NCBI GenBank assembly: GCA_030247855.1
Contig: JAPDRN010000133.1
Span: 1-64,000, forward strand
Direction of reading: 5' to 3'
Length of the DNA stretch: 64,000 nucleotides
From: Knufia peltigerae
Lineage: Eukaryota; Ascomycota; Eurotiomycetes; Chaetothyriales; Trichomeriaceae
Shown here: positions 57,817 through 64,000 of the stretch, piece by piece
Layout: the number at the start of each line of letters is the position of its first letter
How positions within the stretch are numbered: the first letter of the stretch is position 1
Program-made: the position numbers and the translations under genes
The notes under the pieces: model-generated
Told to the model about the DNA's origin: nothing
Seen by the model: the letters and a program-made list of their open reading frames with translations, nothing else
The model's database searches: none

Positions 57817-58970
57817 CAGAACCACTCCAGCAGGGACACACCCACGCCGACGTAGGTTGCCTTGTGGTTGTAGTCGATCAGGCTTTCGCCATAGCCGTCG
57901 AAGATCTGCACATGGCCGCGCAGCAGGTTGCTGATCGGGAAGCCGTAGTCCAGCTGCAGGGCGCCGTGCGAGCGGTCACCGGTGCGCAACGAATGGCGCG
58001 CCATCAACGAGACCTCGTGACCCTTGTGGTTCCAGGTCAGGGTCGCGTCGCCGCGGCCCATGTAGTCCTCGATGTCCGGATTGTTGTCGTCGCTGCGGGT
58101 CTCGGGAATGCGGTACCAGGGACGCAGCACCAGCGCCCAGTTCTCGCGATCCAGGCCGACATTGAGTATCACCCGGTTCCAGCTGCGCGACAGCGGATCG
58201 GCACGACCGTTGGACTGGTGGTTGAGGCTGATGCCGGTCATCCGCCCACGCCAGCCACCGATCGAGTAGCCATTGCGGAATACCATCATCACTTCCGGCT
58301 CGTAGTTGGTCTCGCGGAACGGGCGTGAGTCCTCGCCGTTGTAGGCCTGCCAGCGCGAACTCTGGGTATAGCCCGCCCAGATGTCGCCGTTGTCGCCGAA
58401 CAGGTTTTCGGCGATCTTGGTCTTGAAACTGATCTGGAACTTCAGCTCGGCGCTGTCCAGCACCTGCGGGGTGGTCACGCTGTTGGCCGGGTTCGGCGAG
58501 TGCGGCATGGTGTTGCGGTCGCTGGTCCAGAAGGCTGGCAGCAGGTACACGGGCTTGTACGCGCGCAGCTGGAACGGGCCCAACTTGGAGTCCTCGGCCA
58601 GTTCCCAGCGGCTGTCCAGCAGCGAACCCCGGCCGGCGTTGGCAAGTGCACTGTCCGGCGCTTCGGAACGGAACAGATCGCTGACACGTTCGCGCAGTTT
58701 TTCCTCGCCTTGGCTTACTCGCGTGCTGTCGCGCTGCGTGCGGCGCGCCTGGGCGGCGGCTTCGGCGGCCGCATCGGCTTCGGCGGTAGTCTGCGGCGTG
58801 CGTCCGAACTGGCGGTCGTAGCAGGCCAAGCGTGCAGCATCGGTCGTGATGGCTGCGCAGGCGGCCGGCGATGCCTCGGCGCTGGGCGCGAATTCCTGCG
58901 CTGCCAGCGGCGCACTGGCCAGGGCCAGCGCCAGCGGTGCAAGGCGGGGGAACAACGGAGAGAGGGTCAT
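57816..58970 (-). CDS. pldA: Outer membrane phospholipase A (PldA)
   Basis: 384 residues. Signal peptide to about residue 23, a ~100-residue Ala-rich periplasmic extension absent in E. coli, then the 12-strand barrel. The catalytic motif NHQSNGRADPLSRSWNR carries His, Ser and the downstream Asn. It hydrolyses phospholipids that reach the outer leaflet when the membrane is damaged. The first ATG at 58970 starts the signal. Overlaps the ArsC-like gene. Confidence 0.92.
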   Translation of the reverse strand: MTLSPLFPRLAPLALALASAPLAAQEFAPSAEASPAACAAITTDAARLACYDRQFGRTPQTTAEADAAAEAAAQARRTQRDSTRVSQGEEKLRERVSDLFRSEAPDSALANAGRGSLLDSRWELAEDSKLGPFQLRAYKPVYLLPAFWTSDRNTMPHSPNPANSVTTPQVLDSAELKFQISFKTKIAENLFGDNGDIWAGYTQSSRWQAYNGEDSRPFRETNYEPEVMMVFRNGYSIGGWRGRMTGISLNHQSNGRADPLSRSWNRVILNVGLDRENWALVLRPWYRIPETRSDDNNPDIEDYMGRGDATLTWNHKGHEVSLMARHSLRTGDRSHGALQLDYGFPISNLLRGHVQIFDGYGESLIDYNHKATYVGVGVSLLEWF

Positions 58971-59092
58971 TGCAGCAGGCCCTTCGGAATGAATGCGGAA
59001 AGAGGGACAGTGTGGCGGCTGCATCCGGTAACGGCCAGCCCCATGGGTTTATGCCCGGCGTATGCGTGCGCGCTGCGTGAAGGCCGTCTGCC

Positions 59093-59578
59093 TCACAGGA
59101 ACCAGGCGAAGGCGAACAGACCCAGCATCGCGATCACCAGCGCCAGCTTCAATGCCAGGCCAAGCAGGATGCCAAGCCACGTGGCCAGCCCGACCTTGGT
59201 CGAGCGGCCGAGCTCGCGGGTATGCCAGTACTCGCCCAACAGCGCGCCGAGCAAAGGCCCGGCGAACAAGCCGATCGGCATGAAGAACAGGCCGACGATG
59301 CTGCCGATGAAGGTACCCCAGAGCGCCTTGCGGCTAGCGCCCACGCGCTTGGCGCCGACCACGGTCGCCAGCACGTCGACCAGCAGCGACAGCGCGGTAA
59401 GCAGGCCGAGGATCAGCAGGGTCGGCCAGCCGACATGGACGAAGCCGTCTGCCCAGGCAGCCAGTACCAGCCCGATGAAGACCAGCGGGATGCCTGGCAG
59501 GGCCGGCAGGACGATGCCTGCGATGCCGATCAGGACAAAAATGACCGCTAGCAGATACAAGATGAATGAGAGGTCCAT
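59093..59578 (-). CDS. DUF456 family membrane protein
   Basis: 161 residues, almost entirely hydrophobic with about five helices and Gly-rich turns (GIAGIVLPALPGIPLVFIGL, GTFIGSIVGLFFMPIG, GPLLGALLGEYW), the DUF456 pattern of glycine-zipper-like membrane proteins. Function unknown. Divergent from the cold-shock gene; the ATG at 59578 leaves 234 bases between them. Confidence 0.88.
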   Translation of the reverse strand: MDLSFILYLLAVIFVLIGIAGIVLPALPGIPLVFIGLVLAAWADGFVHVGWPTLLILGLLTALSLLVDVLATVVGAKRVGASRKALWGTFIGSIVGLFFMPIGLFAGPLLGALLGEYWHTRELGRSTKVGLATWLGILLGLALKLALVIAMLGLFAFAWFL

Positions 59579-59812
59579 GCTGTCCAGTATGGTTGTCTTT
59601 TTGGGGTTGACAGTGAAAGTTTTTGCCAGTTGCTTTTTCGTTTTGGTCGGGTTAAGTTGCAGTCGCTGAGCTTGGCAAGGTCACCGTGGATCGTGGCCTG
59701 ATGAAGCAAGATCGTTCCGATCCGCTGCATCGATGCACCTCGCTTCCCCCTTGCTTGTCAGCCGCCCAAAAGGCGTATCCAACACAAGAGAGAGTCAAAG
59801 GGAGTTAGTGAG
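59579..59812 (+). promoter_or_regulatory. Promoter and long leader of the cold-shock gene
   Basis: 234 bases without a gene. A TTGACA at 59607-59612 and a TTGCTT/TTAAGT pair (59630-59657) are possible promoter parts, AT-rich and in the plus direction. From there a leader of about 150 bases leads to the gene, ending AAAGGGAGTTAGTGAG before the ATG. Long structured leaders are typical of cspA-type genes, where they act as thermosensors. Confidence 0.55.
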
Positions 59813-60022
59813 ATGGCTGATCGCGAGAACGGTACCGTGAAGTGGTTCAATGATGCCAAGGGCTTCGGCTTCATCAGCCGGCAGAATGGCGAGGACGTGT
59901 TCGTGCACTTCCGTGCCATTGAGACCCAGGGCTTCAAGAGCCTCAAGGAAGGCCAGGCTGTGAGCTTTGAAGTCGTGCAGGGCCAGAAGGGCCTGCAGGC
60001 CGACAAGGTCCAGCCGGCGTAA
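59813..60022 (+). CDS. Cold-shock protein, CspA family
   Basis: 69 residues. RNP1 KGFGFIS and RNP2 VFVHF are both intact within NGTVKWFNDAKGFGFISRQNG and GEDVFVHFRAI. It binds single-stranded RNA/DNA and melts mRNA structure. The good ribosome site AAAGGGAG lies 11 bases before the ATG. A terminator follows. Confidence 0.95.
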   Translation: MADRENGTVKWFNDAKGFGFISRQNGEDVFVHFRAIETQGFKSLKEGQAVSFEVVQGQKGLQADKVQPA

Positions 60023-60043
60023 TACCTGCCGCTCGCCGGCATG

Positions 60044-60073
60044 AAAAAGGCCCGCGCAAGCGGGCCTTTTTTT
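60044..60073 (+). terminator. Rho-independent terminator of the cold-shock gene
   Basis: AAAAAGGCCCGC-GCAA-GCGGGCC followed by seven Ts. Confidence 0.94.
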
Positions 60074-60110
60074 GTTGCTCCGGTTCTGATCGGCTGGGGC
60101 CCGCTGCGGT

Positions 60111-60608
60111 TCAGCGCAGGATGACCTTGCCGTTGACCACGCGGACGTAGGTGTTTTCGCGGATGCCGCCGAGGTCGCGCTGGTTGACCACGATGGTGCG
60201 GCCGTCATCCATGCGCACACTGATGTCGTAGGTATCGCTGGTGACGTTCTTCTGGATCTGGTTGCCCGCCAGTGCGCCACCGACGGCGCCGGCTGCGGCG
60301 GCAATGTTCTTGTTGCCGCGGCTGCCGCCGGTGTGGTCGGAGATTTCATGGCCGGCAACCGCGCCGACGATGCCGCCGAGGATCGCGCCCGTGGCGGAAG
60401 GCGCGGTACGGCCCGACTGCACGGCATTGATGCGGGTGACGATGCCGCAGTCGGCGCAACGGCCCTGGTTGTAACCGGAATTGTTGCCGTAGCCGCCGTT
60501 GTTGTAGCCGTTGTTGTTGTAACCACCACCGCCATAGCCCGGCGAGGTGGCACAGCCGGCCAGGCCGACGGTTGCGATGACACTGGCGGCGATGAGCTGG
60601 ATCTTCAT
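60111..60608 (-). CDS. Glycine-zipper (SlyB-like) outer membrane lipoprotein
   Basis: 165 residues. Lipobox LAGC (near residue 18), a Gly/Asn/Tyr-rich stretch (GGGGYNNNGYNNGGYGNN), a CADC pair, and a glycine zipper (GAILGGIVGAVAGHEI, AGAVGGALAGNQI) followed by a small beta domain (ISVRMDDGRTIVVNQRD). This is the SlyB/Pcp layout; such lipoproteins insert in the outer membrane and help its integrity. Start ATG at 60608 begins the signal. A second glycine-zipper protein starts at 63305. Confidence 0.88.
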   Translation of the reverse strand: MKIQLIAASVIATVGLAGCATSPGYGGGGYNNNGYNNGGYGNNSGYNQGRCADCGIVTRINAVQSGRTAPSATGAILGGIVGAVAGHEISDHTGGSRGNKNIAAAAGAVGGALAGNQIQKNVTSDTYDISVRMDDGRTIVVNQRDLGGIRENTYVRVVNGKVILR

Positions 60609-60738
60609 GGGGCGTCTCCTGGCCGTGAAGGCGGGTGCGTTGGGTGGTACTGCGTCATGCAGCAAGGTGAGCGAATCCTCCTCTTTTCAACGTGAACAAG
60701 GCGCCAACCGCCTCGGCCTTCGCCCACTCGAAGATGAA

Positions 60739-61173
60739 TCAACGGAAGTCCTGATGACAGGCCCGGCAATCGTCCTGCAGTGCCTGCACCTGCTGCGCCA
60801 ACGCGGTGCAGTCGATGGGAGGGCTGGCCAAGGCCGCATTGAGGTCGGCCCGGTACTGGCTGGCGTGCTGCTGGAACTGCCTGCTGTCCTTCAATCCCGG
60901 GAAGGCCAGGTCCAGGTCGTTGGACAGCAGTCGCAGCACCTGCAGGCGCGGGACGCTGTCGGCCAGGCTGCAGCGGTTCTGCTGCTGCGCCTGCAGCAGC
61001 AGATCGGCCTGCCGCTGCATCACCTGCATCAGGCTGTCCGGGAACGGATCGCGGCGCGCCTGCAGGGCACGGCCGACCATCACCGTGGCAATCAGGCCGA
61101 TCAGCAGGCCCAGCCCGAGTACGAACAGATAGCGGTAGGCGGTGGACGGGCGGCGGGGTGGGCTGGCACTCAT
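60739..61173 (-). CDS. Membrane-anchored cytochrome c'-like protein
   Basis: 144 residues. One N-terminal membrane helix (about 15-34), then helices and the C-terminal haem c site CRACHQDFR (Cys136, Cys139, His140). A CxxCH at the very end of a helical protein is the cytochrome c' pattern (CxxCHxxFR). These bind NO or act in electron transfer; here it stays at the membrane. Two more cysteines (RCSLAD, DCTAL) are present. It needs the Ccm machinery encoded at 1419-8181. Confidence 0.8.
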   Translation of the reverse strand: MSASPPRRPSTAYRYLFVLGLGLLIGLIATVMVGRALQARRDPFPDSLMQVMQRQADLLLQAQQQNRCSLADSVPRLQVLRLLSNDLDLAFPGLKDSRQFQQHASQYRADLNAALASPPIDCTALAQQVQALQDDCRACHQDFR

Positions 61174-61240
61174 GGCGGGCGCTCCGGGCGTGCAACGGTG
61201 GGTTCGGTGTCGGCGTGCTGTAGTCAGGGGACCTGCACGC

Positions 61241-61255
61241 TAAAATAGCCCGATG
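61241..61255 (+). promoter_or_regulatory. -10 element giving a likely leaderless tcdA mRNA
   Basis: TAAAATAGCCCGATG: -10 TAAAAT (61241-61246) ends 6 bases before the ATG at 61253, with no Shine-Dalgarno. It matches the nfuA arrangement at 36272 in 13 of 15 bases. Confidence 0.7.
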
Positions 61256-62080
61256 AACGAACAGGTCAAACAACGCTTCGCCGGCATCGAACGGCTGTAT
61301 GGCGTCGGCGCGCTCGAGCGCCTGCAGGGCAGCCGTGTCGCCGTGGTCGGCATGGGCGGCGTGGGCTCGTGGGTGGTGGAGGCGCTGGCGCGCTCGGCGG
61401 TCGGCCATCTGGCCCTGATCGATGCCGATGACATCTGCGTGTCCAATACCAACCGCCAGCTGCCGGCGCTGGAGGGCAACTACGGGCGCAACAAGGCCGA
61501 GGCCATGGCCGAGCGCTGCCGGGCGATCAATCCGCAGATCGAGGTCGACGCCGTGCAGGCGTTCCTGACCCCGGCCAACATGGCCGAACTGCTGGACCGC
61601 GGTTTCGACCTGGTGATCGATGCCTGCGACAGCTTCCGGGTGAAGGTGGAAACCATCGCCTGGTGCCGCCGCCGCAAGCTGCCGTTGCTGACCGTCGGCG
61701 CGGCCGGCGGCCGCACCGATCCCACCCTTGTGCGCATCCGCGATGTTTCGCGCACCGAGCATGACGCGATGCTGGCGCTGATCCGCAAGAAGCTGCGCAG
61801 CGAATTCAACTTTCCGAAGAATGCCAAGCGCTATTTCGGCGTGCCGGCGGTGTATTCGCTGGAGAACGTGAAGTATCCACAGGCCGACGGCAGCGTCTGT
61901 GGCCTGCGGCCGAACCTGGGCGCGGATGCGGCCCTGAAGCTGGATTGCGGCGCTGGCCTGGGTGCGGCCACCCACATCACCGGCGCGTTCGCGTTCGCGG
62001 CGGTGGGCAAGGCGCTGGAGATGCTGCTGGAGCCGAAGAAGGTGAAGGCCGAAGTGGTTGAGGCAGAGGCCGGGGTGTGA
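61253..62080 (+). CDS. tcdA: tRNA threonylcarbamoyladenosine dehydratase TcdA
   Basis: 275 residues, E1-like/ThiF fold. Nucleotide loop VAVVGMGGVGSWVVEALARS, acidic DADDICVSNTNRQLPAL, and DACDSFRVKVETIAWCRRRKL are TcdA features. It converts t6A37 in tRNA to cyclic t6A using ATP, improving decoding of ANN codons. E. coli TcdA works with CsdA/CsdE sulfur transfer, which are not in this window. Confidence 0.93.
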   Translation: MNEQVKQRFAGIERLYGVGALERLQGSRVAVVGMGGVGSWVVEALARSAVGHLALIDADDICVSNTNRQLPALEGNYGRNKAEAMAERCRAINPQIEVDAVQAFLTPANMAELLDRGFDLVIDACDSFRVKVETIAWCRRRKLPLLTVGAAGGRTDPTLVRIRDVSRTEHDAMLALIRKKLRSEFNFPKNAKRYFGVPAVYSLENVKYPQADGSVCGLRPNLGADAALKLDCGAGLGAATHITGAFAFAAVGKALEMLLEPKKVKAEVVEAEAGV

Positions 62081-62083
62081 TCG

Positions 62084-62153
62084 GGTAGTGCCGCTGGCCG
62101 GCATCTGCGCTGATTCAAACGTTCCGGGGTTGCCGGCCAGCGGCCGGCACTAC
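62084..62153. repeat. SMAG/REP inverted pair
   Basis: A GTAG copy at 62084 lacking four bases of the usual stem (GTGCCGCTGGCC) faces an intact inverted copy ending CTAC at 62153. It fills the space between convergent tcdA and tatD. Confidence 0.85.
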
Positions 62154-62155
62154 CG

Positions 62156-62929
62156 TTACGGTGCGGGCAGGCTGAACAGCCGCCGCGCGTTGTCCGTGGT
62201 GGCCCGCGCCACGTCTTCAATGTCCATTCCGCGCAGCGCGGCGATGTGGCGGGCGATGACCGCCAGCCGCGCCGGCTCGTTGCGCTGGCCACGGATACCC
62301 GCGTCGGGCTGGTCCGGCGCATCGGTCTCCAGCAGCAACTGCTCCAGTGGCATCGTGCGGACCAGCCGCTGCAGGCGCTGCGCTCGCTCGTAGGTCAGTG
62401 GTCCGCCCAGGCCGAGCAGGAATCCCAGCTTGCGCAGCTGCGCGGCCTGTTCCGGGCTGCCGGAAAAACTGTGCACCACCCCGCGCAGGCCACCGATGCG
62501 GCGGATCGCGGTGATCACCGCATCCACCGCACGGCGGGCATGCACGATCACCGGCAGGTCAAACTCGCGCGCCAGCTTCAGCTGGCCGAGGAAATACTCA
62601 TGCTGGGCCTCGGCATCCAGGCCCTCGACGAAGAAATCCAGCCCGCATTCGCCGATCGCGCAGGGCCGCTCCTGTTTGATCCATTCACGCAGCTGTGGCA
62701 GGTGTTCGGGCCGGTGCTGGTCCAGGAACATCGGGTGCAGGCCATAGGCGGGGTACAGACCTTTCGCCTGCTGGCAGACCTCGCGCAGCTTTGGCCAGCT
62801 GGCCGCAGTGACGGCCGGAACCACCTGCATCTGTACGCCGGCAGCGCGTGCGCGGTCGACGACCGCTTCGCGGTCACCATCGAACTCGCTGGCATCCAGA
62901 TGGCAGTGGCTGTCGACCAGCAGGTTCAA
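62156..62929 (-). CDS. TatD family metal-dependent hydrolase
   Basis: 257 residues. Metal ligands in DSHCHLD (start), GECGLDFF, VIVHARRAV, GVVHSFSGS and LETDAP; TIM-barrel of normal length. TatD proteins are DNases or deacylases in DNA repair and quality control. The ATG overlaps the stop of the small upstream gene (ATGA). Confidence 0.93.
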   Translation of the reverse strand: MNLLVDSHCHLDASEFDGDREAVVDRARAAGVQMQVVPAVTAASWPKLREVCQQAKGLYPAYGLHPMFLDQHRPEHLPQLREWIKQERPCAIGECGLDFFVEGLDAEAQHEYFLGQLKLAREFDLPVIVHARRAVDAVITAIRRIGGLRGVVHSFSGSPEQAAQLRKLGFLLGLGGPLTYERAQRLQRLVRTMPLEQLLLETDAPDQPDAGIRGQRNEPARLAVIARHIAALRGMDIEDVARATTDNARRLFSLPAP

Positions 62930-63141
62930 CGCTGCTCCAGAGGCGGTGGCGTGGTCGCGCTGCGGCTCTTCCAGTTGGCCAGCAGCAGGGTGCCCAGGCC
63001 CAGCATCAGTTCGTCAACGAACGGAATCGGGTCGGGGATGAACAGGGTCAGCGCGAACAGGCCGGCGGTCAGCTTGAACAGGGTGGGGTAGCGCAGCCGG
63101 CGCGCCCATTGCAGTACCGGCAGCAGCATCGGGTTGGCCAT
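62926..63141 (-). CDS. Small membrane protein (DUF6116-like)
   Basis: 71 residues. MANPMLLPVLQWARRLRYPT leads into one or two helices (LFKLTAGLFALTLFIPDPIPFVDELMLGLGTLLL) and a basic end. I recall such proteins as DUF6116 in Xanthomonadaceae; function unknown. AGGAGG 9 bases before the ATG at 63141 supports this start, and the frame upstream has no better one. Coupled to tatD by ATGA. Confidence 0.75.
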   Translation of the reverse strand: MANPMLLPVLQWARRLRYPTLFKLTAGLFALTLFIPDPIPFVDELMLGLGTLLLANWKSRSATTPPPLEQR

Positions 63142-63304
63142 CACGGGGGTCCTCCTGGGGAATGTGCAAACGCTACCACGGGCCCAGTATTTCCCGATGC
63201 TGAATGGGTTACGGCCGCGAGCAGGAAATGTGGAGATTCCGTTCAGGCACCGCATGCTGCAATCTGGCCTGAGAACGTTGCGGACGGTCCGCAAGGAGCA
63301 GGTC

Positions 63305-64000
63305 ATGAAAAGCACAACTACAACTGTCCTGGTCGCAGCGGGCGCGCTGCTGGTCGGTGGTATCGCAACCGCCGCCTTCATGAAGAGTGGCGACAAGTCG
63401 CCGGAGCTGAGCGCCGGAAACCCGAGTGAATCGCGTTTGGTCGATGGCAACGCCACCGACGATGGCGCGCGTGGCGACGCGGTGGAGGCCAGTGCGCCGC
63501 GTGGCCTGGAATACGCCGATGTGCTGAAGGTCGATCCGATCACCGAGAAGCAGAAGGCCTATGCCACCGTGATCGGCACCGATCCCGTACGCGAAACGTC
63601 CACCACCCAGACCCCGCATGAAGTCTGCCAGGACGTGGTGGTGCAGGAGCGCCTGCCCGAGCGTGACGGCAACGTCGGTGGCACCGTGGTTGGTGCCGTG
63701 GTCGGCGGCTTGCTGGGCAACCAGGTGGGCGGCGGCAATGGCAAGAAGGCTGCGACGGCCGCCGGTGCCGTGGCCGGTGGCTTGATCGGCAACCAGGTCG
63801 ACAAGCGCCATGTGGGCGGCCGCGTGGTCAACCGCACCGAGCGCCAGTGCCACACCGAAACGGCGACCTCCGAGTCGAGCCGTGTCACCGGCTACAACGT
63901 GACCTACCGCAATGAAGACGGCACCACCGGCACCATGCGCATGGGCAGCAAGCCGGGCAACCGCATTGCCATGGGCACCAGCGATGTGGTCAAGGGCTAC
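63305..64000 (+). CDS. Glycine-zipper 2TM-domain protein, N-terminal part
   Basis: 232 codons to the right edge, still open. An N-terminal hydrophobic segment (TVLVAAGALLVGGIATAAFM), an acidic linker, then CQDVVVQERLPERDGNVGGT and a glycine zipper (GAVVGGLLGNQVGGGNGKK, AGAVAGGLIGNQVDKRH), then a beta-rich part with CHTETATSESSRVTGYNVTYRNEDG. The zipper probably inserts into or along the envelope. AAGGAG 6 bases before the ATG at 63305. Related in style to 60111-60608. Confidence 0.85.
   Translation, partial: MKSTTTTVLVAAGALLVGGIATAAFMKSGDKSPELSAGNPSESRLVDGNATDDGARGDAVEASAPRGLEYADVLKVDPITEKQKAYATVIGTDPVRETSTTQTPHEVCQDVVVQERLPERDGNVGGTVVGAVVGGLLGNQVGGGNGKKAATAAGAVAGGLIGNQVDKRHVGGRVVNRTERQCHTETATSESSRVTGYNVTYRNEDGTTGTMRMGSKPGNRIAMGTSDVVKGY

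Noticed and set aside
1..64000. Prophage, IS element, tRNA or rRNA genes
   Set aside because: No transposase, integrase, phage structural gene or recognisable tRNA/rRNA sequence was found on reading both strands; small RNAs could still be missed.

Overview
The window is GC-rich, dense bacterial chromosome with no rRNA, tRNA, IS element, prophage or CRISPR array. Gene content and repeats point to a gamma-proteobacterium of the Xanthomonadaceae, most likely Stenotrophomonas (maltophilia complex). The signs are many short palindromes bounded by GTAG/CTAC (the SMAG/REP family known from S. maltophilia), a MetX of the xanthomonad type, an Oar-like TonB receptor under a LacI regulator, RNase E next to RluC, and the nfuA / transmembrane-repetitive-protein pair. 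No phylogeny was run.

Layout. 1-1265: end of a DUF1294 membrane gene and metX. 1419-8181 (minus): a complete, tightly overlapping ccmABCDEFGHI operon for c-type cytochrome maturation. 8371-10340: a methionine/glutamine aminotransferase followed by an omega-amidase, a likely methionine-salvage pair. 10446-11225: two small unknown proteins with a long palindrome between them. 11430-14944 (minus): scpA-scpB-rluB, with a collagen-like tail on RluB. 15310-15887: yciI-bolA.

16052-29155 is a carbohydrate-utilisation locus: LacI repressor, TonB-dependent receptor, GH144-type glucanase lipoprotein, sugar-binding lipoprotein, two permeases, a large discoidin/six-hairpin protein and an exported EEP-family phosphodiesterase. 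Two matching LacI-type operators lie upstream of the repressor and of the glucanase. The GH144 relationship suggests beta-1,2-glucan (osmoregulated periplasmic glucan) as substrate; this is inference. No ATPase gene is present, so the importer must borrow one.

29349-33975: RNase E (minus) and RluC (plus), divergent. 34523-40475: ZIP metal transporter, TonB-C lipoprotein, pterin dehydratase, NfuA, a repetitive membrane protein, a barnase/barstar-type pair and SodA. 40632-46614: an EEP-fold protein that has lost its catalytic residues, a POT peptide transporter, a rhomboid protease, several small genes and a cyclopropane-fatty-acid synthase-like enzyme. 46751-52371: Dcp-type peptidase, glutathione peroxidase, ferredoxin-NADP reductase and an ABC exporter. 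52803-54185: carboxymuconolactone decarboxylase-like gene and an ECF41 sigma factor with a good match to the ECF41 promoter just upstream. 54334-64000: class I fumarase, cysteine-rich lipoproteins, GST, ArsC-like protein, PldA, cold-shock protein, two glycine-zipper proteins, a membrane-anchored cytochrome c'-like protein, TcdA and TatD.

The most unusual signal outside genes is a pair of 102-nt elements (34359-34460 and 52599-52700). Each has 25-nt inverted arms of unrelated sequence around a related 52-nt core, and the core folds into two small hairpins with GGA in the loops and compensatory changes in both stems.
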